Positions 1-6,002 of a DNA stretch of 8,160 bases are shown here, one piece after another (position 1 is the stretch's first letter; each line of letters opens with the position of its first letter). The position numbers were made by a program, and so were the translations under genes. The stretch comes from JAIPAH01 sp964345255 (GTDB taxonomy: Bacteria; Bacteroidota; Bacteroidia; Bacteroidales; JAIPAH01), in NCBI GenBank assembly GCA_964345255.1, contig CAYFQK010000148.1:1-8160 (forward strand). The letters run 5' to 3'. The notes under the pieces are model-generated. The model did not search any database. It was not told where the DNA came from and was given only the letters and a program-made list of their open reading frames with translations.

Positions 1-33
1 ACTCTGGTCGCTGCATGATATAGCGTCTCCACA

Positions 34-837
34 TCACTCGGCCTTTCTGTCAACACCTTTAGCGATTGATGAATCGAGATTGACCGCGTCTACCCTTTCG
101 GAAAAATGAAACTCCACACCTTCATCCAAAGCTAACTGATAAAGCGACTGCACTATATCATACATTCCTTTTTCGGGAAAAAAAGCCCCGATGTTATGCT
201 CCAGGTGGGGAATGACGGCCAATGTTCCCGGCGTTTGGTAGGGATCCGAACCATTGTAGGTGGCATAGCGATCGAACAGCTGAACTGTTCGGGCATCCTC
301 AAAATAGGATTGATTCACCTCATGCATGGTCTTGTCCGTATTCAGTTTTTTGATGCGCAGGGTGGCTTTCAGAAAATCTTTAGTGAAGACCGTCGAAACT
401 TCAAAAGGTTTAAAGATGAAATTATTGGCCGTCAGGTTATAAACCGTTTCAGCGTCACTAAGGTATTTTCTTACAGAAGAAGCATTATCGGAAGTTTTTT
501 GCTCAATTTCATTAGCAAATCTCTCCGGCTCATTGTATGCATTGATTTCGGTTCCCTCTTCATAAAAGTATTTGGTAATCACCGGCAGTGCTTTGTAGGA
601 AAAATATCCGGAAGGGTTTTTCCCAAAGAGTTCAAAAAGCTCATTCACAAGCGAGGGCAGTGTAAACAAAGACGGGCCGGTATCAAATCGAAAACCCTCT
701 TTCTTTATCTCCGAAATTTTTCCACCGGGTTTAGATGCCGCTTCAAACACATCCACTTCAAATCCCAGATGCTTAAGCCGTAAAGCCGAAGCTATACCTC
801 CAATTCCCGCACCAATTACCGCTGCTTTTTTTGTCAT
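34..837 (-). pseudogene. crtD: CrtD-like carotenoid 3,4-desaturase, C-terminally truncated (or frameshifted at the window edge)
   Basis: FAD-dependent carotenoid oxidoreductase of the CrtI/CrtD family. CrtD enzymes introduce the 3,4 double bond into 1-hydroxylated carotenoids, in Bacteroidota on the way to myxol or saproxanthin. Visible from the ATG at 837: the Rossmann FAD site VIGAGIGG with the acidic end of strand 2 at E32, PGGK (37-40), FDTGPSLFTLP (51-61), ATYNGSDPYQTPG (192-204) and HLEHNIGAFFPEKGMY (from about 211). The last two motifs favour CrtD over phytoene desaturase. The frame extends 5' to a TTG at 855, but the ATG places the Rossmann strand right at the N-terminus as is usual. 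The chain ends at TGA (36-34) after 267 residues, whereas the family is about 490, so the C-terminal substrate and FAD-closing half is absent. Only 33 bases remain beyond the stop, so natural truncation, frameshift and contig-end error cannot be told apart. The family assignment is firm; non-functionality is inferred. Confidence 0.8.
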
Positions 838-928
838 GTTTAACTTTTTATCCAATTTTTATAACAAGATAGGTGGTGGATTTGTTCGGGATGAGGTTGT
901 TGCACCCTTTTCTCCTCACTCCAGCTTC

Positions 929-991
929 TTTTCCCAGGGAGAGAAGCTTCTCTTCCCCCCTTCTCCCTGGGGAAAATGCCGATAGCTATCG
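929..991. repeat. Palindrome-rich intergenic block, candidate dispersed repeat
   Basis: Three nested symmetries sit in 63 bases. Arms TTTTCCCAGGGAGA (929-942) and TCTCCCTGGGGAAAA (962-976) are inverted copies that differ by one extra C. Immediately inside is the perfect 12-bp palindrome GAGAAGCTTCTC (941-952). Just to the right is a second perfect 12-bp palindrome, CGATAGCTATCG (980-991). Flanks are C- and G-rich tracts of opposite polarity (ctcctcactcc on the left, gaggggaggg on the right). This structure is like the short palindromic intergenic elements dispersed in many Bacteroidota genomes. Only one copy is in the window, so the repetitive nature is inferred. On RNA level it could fold into a stem and act as a terminator or stabiliser, but no T-tract follows. 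Confidence 0.5.
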
Positions 992-1043
992 ACAAGGGTT
1001 GAGGGGAGGGCTGGAAAATAAGGTCATTGATTTTAAAAAAAAA

Positions 1044-1078
1044 TGGAAAAAATTGGAATTAGATTCCATATTTTTCCA
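1044..1078. promoter_or_regulatory. Imperfect inverted repeat directly before the ATPase start
   Basis: Arms TGGAAAAAATTGGAAT (1044-1059) and ATTCCATATTTTTCCA (1063-1078) match as inverted copies at 14 of 16 positions around a 3-nt loop. The right arm ends 12 bp before the ATG at 1091. It could be an operator, or a hairpin in the leader RNA. It abuts TAAATTTG (1079-1086), an exact match to the Bacteroidota -7 box TAnnTTTG; a TTG at 1053-1055 lies 23 bp upstream of it, at the long end of the usual spacing. If that box were used, transcription would begin at or just inside the start codon, so either the mRNA is leaderless or the box is fortuitous. Symmetry is seen; function is inference. Confidence 0.4.
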
Positions 1079-1090
1079 TAAATTTGTAAC

Positions 1091-2257
1091 ATGATTGTAA
1101 GAACATCGACAAGACTAGTAGAGCAACTGGCCGGATTTTTTAAGGTTGTGGCTGTTGTGGGTCCTCGTCAGTCCGGGAAAACGACTTTAGTAAAAGCAGT
1201 CTTTAGCGATAAAGATTATGTTAACCTGGAGACCCCTGCCAACCTAAGCTTTGCTTTTGACGATCCGGTGGGATTTCTGGATCAGTATTCATCAGGTGCT
1301 GTGATTGATGAAGCACAGAAAGCGCCTCATTTGTTTTCATATCTTCAGGAAATCGTTGACGGGCAAAATAAGCCGGGCCGTTTTATACTCACCGGTTCCA
1401 ATAATTTTCTGCTTAATAAAAATATTGCTCAGTCATTAGCCGGAAGGGTGGGGTATTTAAATTTACTGCCATTCAGTTATAATGAGCTCGAAACCTCTCA
1501 TAGCTATTTCGATGAAACCGATTTTATGTTAAACGGTTTTTACCCGCCGGTTTATGATCAACAAATTCCTTATCATTTATGGTATCCCAATTATATTAAA
1601 AGCTACATTGAACGCGATGTTCGACAAATCAAAAACATCAATAATCTTATTTATTTCGAAAAATTTATGCAGTTGCTGGCAGGACGAACAGCTCAGGAGG
1701 TCAATTACCATTCGCTGTCAGTGGAACTGGGGATCGATTTAAAAACCATACAGTCATGGATTGCCGTTTTAGAGCAAAGTTTTATTGTTTTTTTGTTAAA
1801 GCCCTATCACAAGAACTTCAAAAAAACTATTGTAAAAAGACCAAAATTGTATTTCTATGATACGGGACTGGTCTGTTCATTGCTTGGTATCACTTCAAAG
1901 GACATTTTAAACAAGCATCCTCTGAAGGGAGCCGTTTTCGAAACAATGGTAATGTCAGAATTTATAAAAAACCAACAATACACAACTGATCCGCCGAAAT
2001 TCTACTTTTGGCGTGACAAAACGGGAAGAGAAATTGACTTGATTATCGAAAAACAGCAGGCAGCCTATCCCTGTGAGATTAAGTCCGGGAAAACCATTCA
2101 GAAAGATTTTTTTAAGAATTTGCTGTATTGGAATAAATTAAGCGGTTCGGAAAAAGCTTATATCATATATGCCGGAACTCAGGAGCAGAGAAGGAGCAAT
2201 GGCATCGAAATAATAAACTGGAAGCATATTGATAGGTTGATTGCGAATAATGCATGA
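1091..2257 (+). CDS. AAA-family ATPase with C-terminal DUF4143 domain
   Basis: 388-residue protein of the large AAA_14/DUF4143 family of predicted ATPases, common and patchily distributed in Bacteria and Archaea and without an established role. The N-terminal P-loop domain shows Walker A GPRQSGKTT (24-32), Walker B AVIDEAQ (70-76), a sensor-like strand FILTGSNN (98-105) and SLAGRV with a possible arginine finger (115-120). The C-terminal DUF4143 part has the PD-(D/E)xK-like pattern EIDLIIE followed by CEIKSGK (D316, E329, K331), a fold that in this family may or may not be catalytic. No signal peptide or membrane segment is evident, so it is expected in the cytosol. It starts at an ATG without a Shine-Dalgarno sequence and stands alone, 131 bp before the channel gene. 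By eye it is more AT-rich than the crt genes, and with the repeat in front of it this suggests an acquired gene. Length is normal and the frame intact. Confidence 0.88.
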   Translation: MIVRTSTRLVEQLAGFFKVVAVVGPRQSGKTTLVKAVFSDKDYVNLETPANLSFAFDDPVGFLDQYSSGAVIDEAQKAPHLFSYLQEIVDGQNKPGRFILTGSNNFLLNKNIAQSLAGRVGYLNLLPFSYNELETSHSYFDETDFMLNGFYPPVYDQQIPYHLWYPNYIKSYIERDVRQIKNINNLIYFEKFMQLLAGRTAQEVNYHSLSVELGIDLKTIQSWIAVLEQSFIVFLLKPYHKNFKKTIVKRPKLYFYDTGLVCSLLGITSKDILNKHPLKGAVFETMVMSEFIKNQQYTTDPPKFYFWRDKTGREIDLIIEKQQAAYPCEIKSGKTIQKDFFKNLLYWNKLSGSEKAYIIYAGTQEQRRSNGIEIINWKHIDRLIANNA

Positions 2258-2339
2258 TTTTATTACACAATTTACCTGCTGTCCGTTCCCCACCCCTGCA
2301 AAGCATGACAGACTATTCTCCCGGAGGTTAAAATTTTCC

Positions 2340-2347
2340 TATTTTTG
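2340..2347 (+). promoter_or_regulatory. Candidate -7 box of the channel gene
   Basis: TATTTTTG matches the Bacteroidota -7 consensus TAnnTTTG exactly and lies 41 bp before the ATG at 2389, which would leave a leader of about 35 nt. No good TTTG -33 element is visible at the expected distance (around 2316-2322), so this is a weak call. The rest of the 131-bp spacer 2258-2388 shows no convincing terminator for the ATPase gene. Confidence 0.3.
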
Positions 2348-2388
2348 TCTAAATCAAAAGTGCATAAGAAAACAAATATAATCTAAAC

Positions 2389-3687
2389 ATGAAAAATATT
2401 GCATCGTTATCCATTCATACCTTCGTTTCAGAATGGCTTGCTAATATTGGGATTCCGACAGATATAATAGACCCGCTAACGGTTTTGATTCTTTTTGCCG
2501 GGGTGGCCATTCTCTCCTACCTGGCTTATATTGCCGGCAGATATATTCTCATTACTATTCTCACACGTTTCACAAAAAAGACCACCACTCGCTGGGATGA
2601 TGCGCTTGTAAATCACCACTTTTTCAGAAGACTGGCCAATATTATTCCGGCTGCTATTATCATGGCTTTTATCCCGGATATTTTTAAGGATTATCCGGGC
2701 TGGATTAATTTTATGACCGGCGCTGTAAATATATACATCATATTTTCCATCCTTCTTGCGCTCGACTCTCTTTTAAACACCATTACCGACATTTATCAGG
2801 ACTTTGAAATTGCCAAAACCAAACCCATCAAAGGCTACATCCAGATCATTAAAATCGGGATCTATTTCATTGGAGCTATCCTTATTATTTCAGAGGTTAT
2901 CGGAAAGTCACCCGTTTACCTACTCACTGGTCTGGGGGCCATCACGGCCGTCTTACTGTTTGTTTTTAAAGACCCTATCCTGGGTTTCATTGGCAGCCTG
3001 CAGCTTTCAGCCAACGACATGGTGCGCCCGAATGACTGGATTGTCATGGAAAAGTACGGTGCCGACGGCATAGTTACTGATATGAACCTGACTGCAGTTA
3101 AGGTGCGTAACTGGGATATGACCATTACCACCATTCCGACTTATCAAATGGTAGCTGACTCCTTTACCAACTGGCGGGGCATGAGTGAAAGCGGGGGACG
3201 CCGGATTATGCGCTCGGTGAAAATCAATATGAACTCTATCAAATTTTGCACGCCCGAAATGATTGAGAAATTCAAGCGCATCCGGCTTCTGAAGGATTAT
3301 ATCTCTGAAAAAGAGGAGGAGCTAAGGGAACATAACGAAAGACATGATATTGATTCCGACATCGTGGTAAACACCCGCCGCCAGACCAATATCGGAGTGT
3401 TCCGTCACTACCTGCTCAACTACCTGAAAAATCATACGAAAATAAAGCATGATATGATTATCCAGGTGCGGCAGCTGGAACCAACGGAATACGGGCTGCC
3501 AATCCAGGTTTATGCCTTCAGCGCCGAGCAGGCCTGGGTGGAATACGAAAAGGTTCAGTCGGACATTTTCGATCACATCCTCACGGTAGTCCCGGAGTTT
3601 GACCTGAAGGTATTCCAGAATCCAACCGGAGAGGATTTCAGGGCTTTAGGGGATTTTTATGAACAAAAGAAAACAAATGACAATTAA
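2389..3687 (+). CDS. ybdG: MscS-family mechanosensitive channel, YbdG-like
   Basis: 432-residue inner-membrane channel close in plan to E. coli YbdG (415 residues), which opens under membrane tension to release solutes in mild hypo-osmotic shock. Hydrophobic segments lie at about 29-55, 83-97, 106-129, 152-171 and 176-206, giving the five-helix layout of YbdG. The last is the pore helix with the MscS-type stretch GLGAITAVLLFVFKDPILGF (181-200). The beta domain follows with LSANDMVRPNDWIVM (207-220) and NWRGMSESGGRRI (261-273), the latter typical of the YbdG branch. A charged helical stretch near 300-325 (EKEEELREHNERH) precedes the cytosolic C-terminal domain. The ATG start has an A-rich leader and no Shine-Dalgarno sequence. 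The gene ends convergently with crtY, sharing four bases at the stops. It has no evident tie to pigment synthesis. Confidence 0.9.
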   Translation: MKNIASLSIHTFVSEWLANIGIPTDIIDPLTVLILFAGVAILSYLAYIAGRYILITILTRFTKKTTTRWDDALVNHHFFRRLANIIPAAIIMAFIPDIFKDYPGWINFMTGAVNIYIIFSILLALDSLLNTITDIYQDFEIAKTKPIKGYIQIIKIGIYFIGAILIISEVIGKSPVYLLTGLGAITAVLLFVFKDPILGFIGSLQLSANDMVRPNDWIVMEKYGADGIVTDMNLTAVKVRNWDMTITTIPTYQMVADSFTNWRGMSESGGRRIMRSVKINMNSIKFCTPEMIEKFKRIRLLKDYISEKEEELREHNERHDIDSDIVVNTRRQTNIGVFRHYLLNYLKNHTKIKHDMIIQVRQLEPTEYGLPIQVYAFSAEQAWVEYEKVQSDIFDHILTVVPEFDLKVFQNPTGEDFRALGDFYEQKKTNDN

Positions 3688-4385
3688 TACCGCGGCCAGG
3701 ACTTTCCGGCCAGCTGCAAAAGGCGTTCAAAAACATTGACATTGATGAGAATCAGGAGCATCCCATAAACGGAATCTTCGATAGGTATGGTAAACAGCCG
3801 GATGCCCAAATTTTCCGCATCGTTGTAGTAAACCACTTCCTGTTCGATCCATGAACCGGTCAGCACGCCGTTCACAATAAAAAATGGAACCAGGATTATA
3901 AAATAAGCCAGGAAAAACTGCCCCAGGTATTTCGGGCGCAGCAGCAGGACATTCATCAGTAAATAAAGTCCGGCGAAGACAAAAGTCACAAACGTATACC
4001 AGCGTTCTGCATTCATCAGTCCGAGAATGATCAGGAGACTTGCAAGCACATAAGCCAGCGGATAGGCAACTTTCCTCAGGTAATCACCGGGAAGGTGATA
4101 ATTAACAACCTCGTAAGTAAAAAGGCTGGCAAAGGGAATGGTGATGAAAAACAACCACTCCTCCAGTGGTAAATTGGCAAGGTGAAGCCCTGAGAGATGC
4201 AGCTCATTAAATCCCCAAACCCCCATTTCGGTGAACAAAATATCCCATACGATAAAAACAGTCGCCCCAACAACGATAGCCGGCACCACCGCATACCACT
4301 TTTTATAAAAAGAAAACCTGGGCTCGAAACTCAGGATAAGGGGAATACTGATTGATAAAATATTAATCCACAGGTATGTAGCCAC
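3684..4385 (-). CDS. crtY: Lycopene beta-cyclase, fused CrtYc-CrtYd type
   Basis: Integral-membrane lycopene cyclase that closes beta-ionone rings on lycopene, giving gamma- then beta-carotene. It belongs to the CrtYc/CrtYd family, unrelated to the FAD-containing CrtY of proteobacteria; here both halves are in one 233-residue chain, the usual size for the fused form. Each half carries its acidic motif: PLEEWLFF (73-80) and PIEDSVYG (201-208). VWDILFTEMGVWGFN (46-60) and NGVLTGS (172-178) are also typical. About seven hydrophobic helices are visible. The start is a GTG at 4385; no ATG occurs before residue 54, and the N-terminus from the GTG (ISIPLILSFEPRFSFYKKW) fits the family. It follows the crtZ stop by 11 nt as last gene of the operon. 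Its TAA overlaps the TAA of the opposing channel gene. Confidence 0.93.
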   Translation of the reverse strand: MATYLWINILSISIPLILSFEPRFSFYKKWYAVVPAIVVGATVFIVWDILFTEMGVWGFNELHLSGLHLANLPLEEWLFFITIPFASLFTYEVVNYHLPGDYLRKVAYPLAYVLASLLIILGLMNAERWYTFVTFVFAGLYLLMNVLLLRPKYLGQFFLAYFIILVPFFIVNGVLTGSWIEQEVVYYNDAENLGIRLFTIPIEDSVYGMLLILINVNVFERLLQLAGKSWPRY

Positions 4386-4396
4386 GGCAGAAGGTT

Positions 4397-4768
4397 TTAT
4401 TTTTTTGAAAATTCTTGTTTGTAATATTTCCAGGGGGCTATCAAAAAACCAAAATTCTGATTGGAATGTGGTTTGTGATGGTCGAGGTGAGCCGTAACCG
4501 TTGCTTTCAGGAGCTTATTCCGGGTCCTCCCGTTAAAAAGTTTAACCCGCTCATGTACCAGCACATCATGAAAAAGGAAATAAGCCAGTCCGTATAGCGC
4601 AATGCCTATCCCCGCTGAAAGGGCAAAGGGTAATGCGTTTACAACACCAAGGATAATCAATACAGCACCGGGCAGGGCAAAAATAAAAACAAAACGGTCA
4701 TTTTTTTCAAAGGTCTTATCATGCGGGATGTGATGGTCTTTATGCCAGTCCCACATGGATCCGTGCAT
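4397..4768 (-). CDS. crtZ: Beta-carotene hydroxylase, 5' end lost in the assembly gap
   Basis: Di-iron membrane hydroxylase of the fatty-acid-hydroxylase superfamily that converts beta-carotene to zeaxanthin via cryptoxanthin. 123 residues are present. The histidine clusters expected for metal binding are visible: the H of MHG (second half of the HxxxxH box, whose first H is in the gap), HKDHH (9-13), HDVLVH (67-72) and HLDHH (94-98), with FEKND and YGLAYFLFHD typical of CrtZ. Two hydrophobic stretches lie at about 26-44 and 48-66. The Met next to the gap is the internal Met of the H-K-x-x-MHG motif, not the start; roughly 25-30 N-terminal residues with one membrane helix should be missing. 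The stop is 11 nt before crtY. The apparent fusion with idi across the Ns is an artefact of gap length. Confidence 0.9.
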   Translation of the reverse strand: MHGSMWDWHKDHHIPHDKTFEKNDRFVFIFALPGAVLIILGVVNALPFALSAGIGIALYGLAYFLFHDVLVHERVKLFNGRTRNKLLKATVTAHLDHHKPHSNQNFGFLIAPWKYYKQEFSKK

Positions 4769-4868
4769 NNNNNNNNNNNNNNNNNNNNNNNNNNNNNNNN
4801 NNNNNNNNNNNNNNNNNNNNNNNNNNNNNNNNNNNNNNNNNNNNNNNNNNNNNNNNNNNNNNNNNNNN
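4769..4868. other. Assembly gap, exactly 100 N
   Basis: A run of 100 unknown bases interrupts the operon between the readable parts of idi and crtZ. Exactly 100 is the usual placeholder for a gap of unknown size. Type I IPP isomerases are about 175 residues, of which 65 are seen, and CrtZ lacks about 25-30, so the real missing stretch is more likely near 400 bp or more. It hides the catalytic Cys and Glu of Idi, the idi stop and the crtZ start. Confidence 0.95.
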
Positions 4869-5065
4869 GTATTGGCCCACTTACCGGGCGAATGATACTT
4901 GGACATGGCTCTGCGTTGGATAATAAGCTGCCCGTCAGGGTTAAAAACAAACACGGAGAGGGCACGATGCAGCGCCCCTTCCTTGTGAGCCGTCAGCTTT
5001 TCCATGGTTCCGACTTCCTGATCATTATCATCTACCAGTATAACTTTCTCATTTGAATCTATCAT
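4869..5065 (-). CDS. idi: Isopentenyl-diphosphate delta-isomerase (type I, Nudix), 3' part lost in the assembly gap
   Basis: Type I (metal-dependent, Nudix-fold) IPP isomerase, which interconverts IPP and DMAPP and so supplies the allylic starter for GGPP. The 65 readable residues match the N-terminal third of the family: ILVDDNDQEVGTMEKLTAHK (9-28), GALHRALSVFVFN (30-42) with a metal-ligand His, GQLIIQRRAMSK (45-56) and HSPGKWAN (58-65). The first two bases of the next codon (AC) fit the Thr that follows in family members, just before the catalytic Cys. The catalytic Cys, the Nudix helix and the C-terminus lie in the gap. The start is the ATG at 5065, 100 nt after crtB, the largest spacer in the operon. 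Its place among crt genes suggests it tunes isoprenoid supply for pigment. Confidence 0.9.
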
Positions 5066-5165
5066 ATCAGAATTTTTTACTTTAAAAGACGCTCATCCTT
5101 GCAGACGAATCAAAACTTAAACCTTTAACTAAAACTTTTTGTTCGATTCACCTACCTCGTTCCCG
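5066..5165 (-). other. Spacer between crtB and idi
   Basis: 100-bp AT-rich spacer in an otherwise tight operon. It could hold an internal promoter for idi-crtZ-crtY. On the minus strand the nearest approach to a -7 box is TAAGTTTTG, which has one base too many between TA and TTTG. GAATC and AAAA/TTTT tracts recur in opposite orientation (GAATC-gaac-AAAA and TTTT-GATTC), but the pairing is interrupted. No terminator is evident. Confidence 0.35.
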
Positions 5166-6002
5166 TTACAGGATATTGAAATTGTGACGGATGTAAGTCG
5201 TAAAAAGCAAACGGTATTTTTTATGATTTGGTATTCTTACGCGCTGCTCCATAATAATTTCCGGTTTGGTATTCCTGATCTTATTGAAAAGCGCATAAAA
5301 GTACACGTAGGCTAACCACACCCCGAGCCTCACGCTGCGGGGCAAACGTCTAATCCCTTCAAACCCGTGACGAAAATCCTTCTCGATATCCGCTTCTATT
5401 TTTCGCTTGGTTTCCATAGTAAAGCGCCCATCGTCCAGCTCAGGGAAATAGGTGCGCCCCAAATCATTGACATCTTTATGCAGGTCGCGCAAAAAATTGA
5501 TTTTCTGAAAAGCACTTCCAAGACTCATAGCATAGGGCTTTAATTCCTGGTAGCGTTTATCATCCCCTTCCATAAACACTCTCAGGCACATCAGCCCGAC
5601 TACTTCAGCCGATCCCAGGATGTATCTTTTATATCCACCGCGATCGTAGTTCTTTTTGTTCAAATCCATCTCCATACTCTGGAGAAACGTTTCAATGTTC
5701 TCCAGGTCGATGTTGTATTCGTTGACTGCCTTCTGAAAACTGTTCAGGATAGGGTTCAGACTTATCCCTTCTTCTATCGCCTGGTAAGTGTCCTTGCGGA
5801 AGCGTTCCAAAAGGTCGGCCTTATCGTAATCATGAAACGTATCCACGATTTCGTCCGCATATCTTACAAAACCGTAAATCGAGTAAATCGGGTTACGGAA
5901 CTTCTTTTGAAACACTTTGATCCCAAGTGAAAAAGAAGTCGAATAAGCGTTGGTGGTAAGCTTACTCGTTTTTATTGTTACCTTGTCGTAAAAGTCTTTC
6001 AT
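5166..6002 (-). CDS. crtB: Phytoene synthase
   Basis: Condenses two geranylgeranyl diphosphates to 15-cis-phytoene through prephytoene diphosphate; first committed step of C40 carotenoids. The 278-residue all-helical trans-isoprenyl synthase has both Mg-diphosphate-binding aspartate motifs: DEIVD (50-54) in YGFVRYADEIVDTF and DLHKD (173-177) in NFLRDLHKDVNDLGRTYFP. GSAEVVGLMCLRVF (130-143) is the usual phytoene-synthase signature between them. It is expected in the cytosol, loosely membrane-bound. Its ATG (6002) lies inside ATGA, overlapping the crtI stop by 4 nt, so translation is probably coupled to crtI. Length is normal for Bacteroidota CrtB. Squalene-synthase-like HpnC/HpnD enzymes share the fold, but the neighbours and motifs favour CrtB. 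Confidence 0.95.
   Translation of the reverse strand: MKDFYDKVTIKTSKLTTNAYSTSFSLGIKVFQKKFRNPIYSIYGFVRYADEIVDTFHDYDKADLLERFRKDTYQAIEEGISLNPILNSFQKAVNEYNIDLENIETFLQSMEMDLNKKNYDRGGYKRYILGSAEVVGLMCLRVFMEGDDKRYQELKPYAMSLGSAFQKINFLRDLHKDVNDLGRTYFPELDDGRFTMETKRKIEADIEKDFRHGFEGIRRLPRSVRLGVWLAYVYFYALFNKIRNTKPEIIMEQRVRIPNHKKYRLLFTTYIRHNFNIL

Larger units (their letters stand above)
856..1090. other. Spacer between crtD and the ATPase gene; no convincing gene
   Basis: Divergent intergenic region of 235 bp. It should hold the promoters of crtD (leftward) and of the ATPase gene (rightward). Its middle is a palindrome-rich block (929-991) and its right end an imperfect hairpin (1044-1078), both listed separately. 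An open frame at 873-1094 encodes 73 residues of low-complexity Pro/Arg/Lys-rich sequence that simply reads through the repeat; no family is recognisable and I do not call it a gene. No strong TAnnTTTG box is seen on the crtD side. Confidence 0.6.

Noticed and set aside
1..66. Start of a different gene in the +1 frame beyond the crtD stop (VLTERPSDVETLYHAATR), with a kinase-like N-terminal look
   Set aside because: Only about 22 codons are open and available, there is no ATG, and chance openness is high; it is mentioned only as a possible frameshift continuation of CrtD.
196..783. 195-codon open frame on the plus strand
   Set aside because: It lies entirely antisense to the well-supported CrtD-like gene and has no recognisable domain; it is a shadow frame.
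873..1094. 73-codon open frame on the plus strand just before the ATPase gene
   Set aside because: It reads straight through the palindromic block and an A-rich tract, has low-complexity composition and matches no family; it overlaps the ATPase start.
2310..2340. Terminator after the ATPase gene (CTCCCGGAG followed by AT-rich sequence)
   Set aside because: The arms are only 4 bp with a 1-nt loop, which cannot form a hairpin.
4721..5056. Plus-strand open frame across the N run
   Set aside because: Its length depends on the arbitrary gap and it is antisense to idi and crtZ, both clearly identified.
5096..5146. Inverted GAATC/AAAA arms in the crtB-idi spacer as a terminator or operator
   Set aside because: Pairing is interrupted by a 4-nt insertion and no T-tract follows in the direction of transcription; too weak to call.
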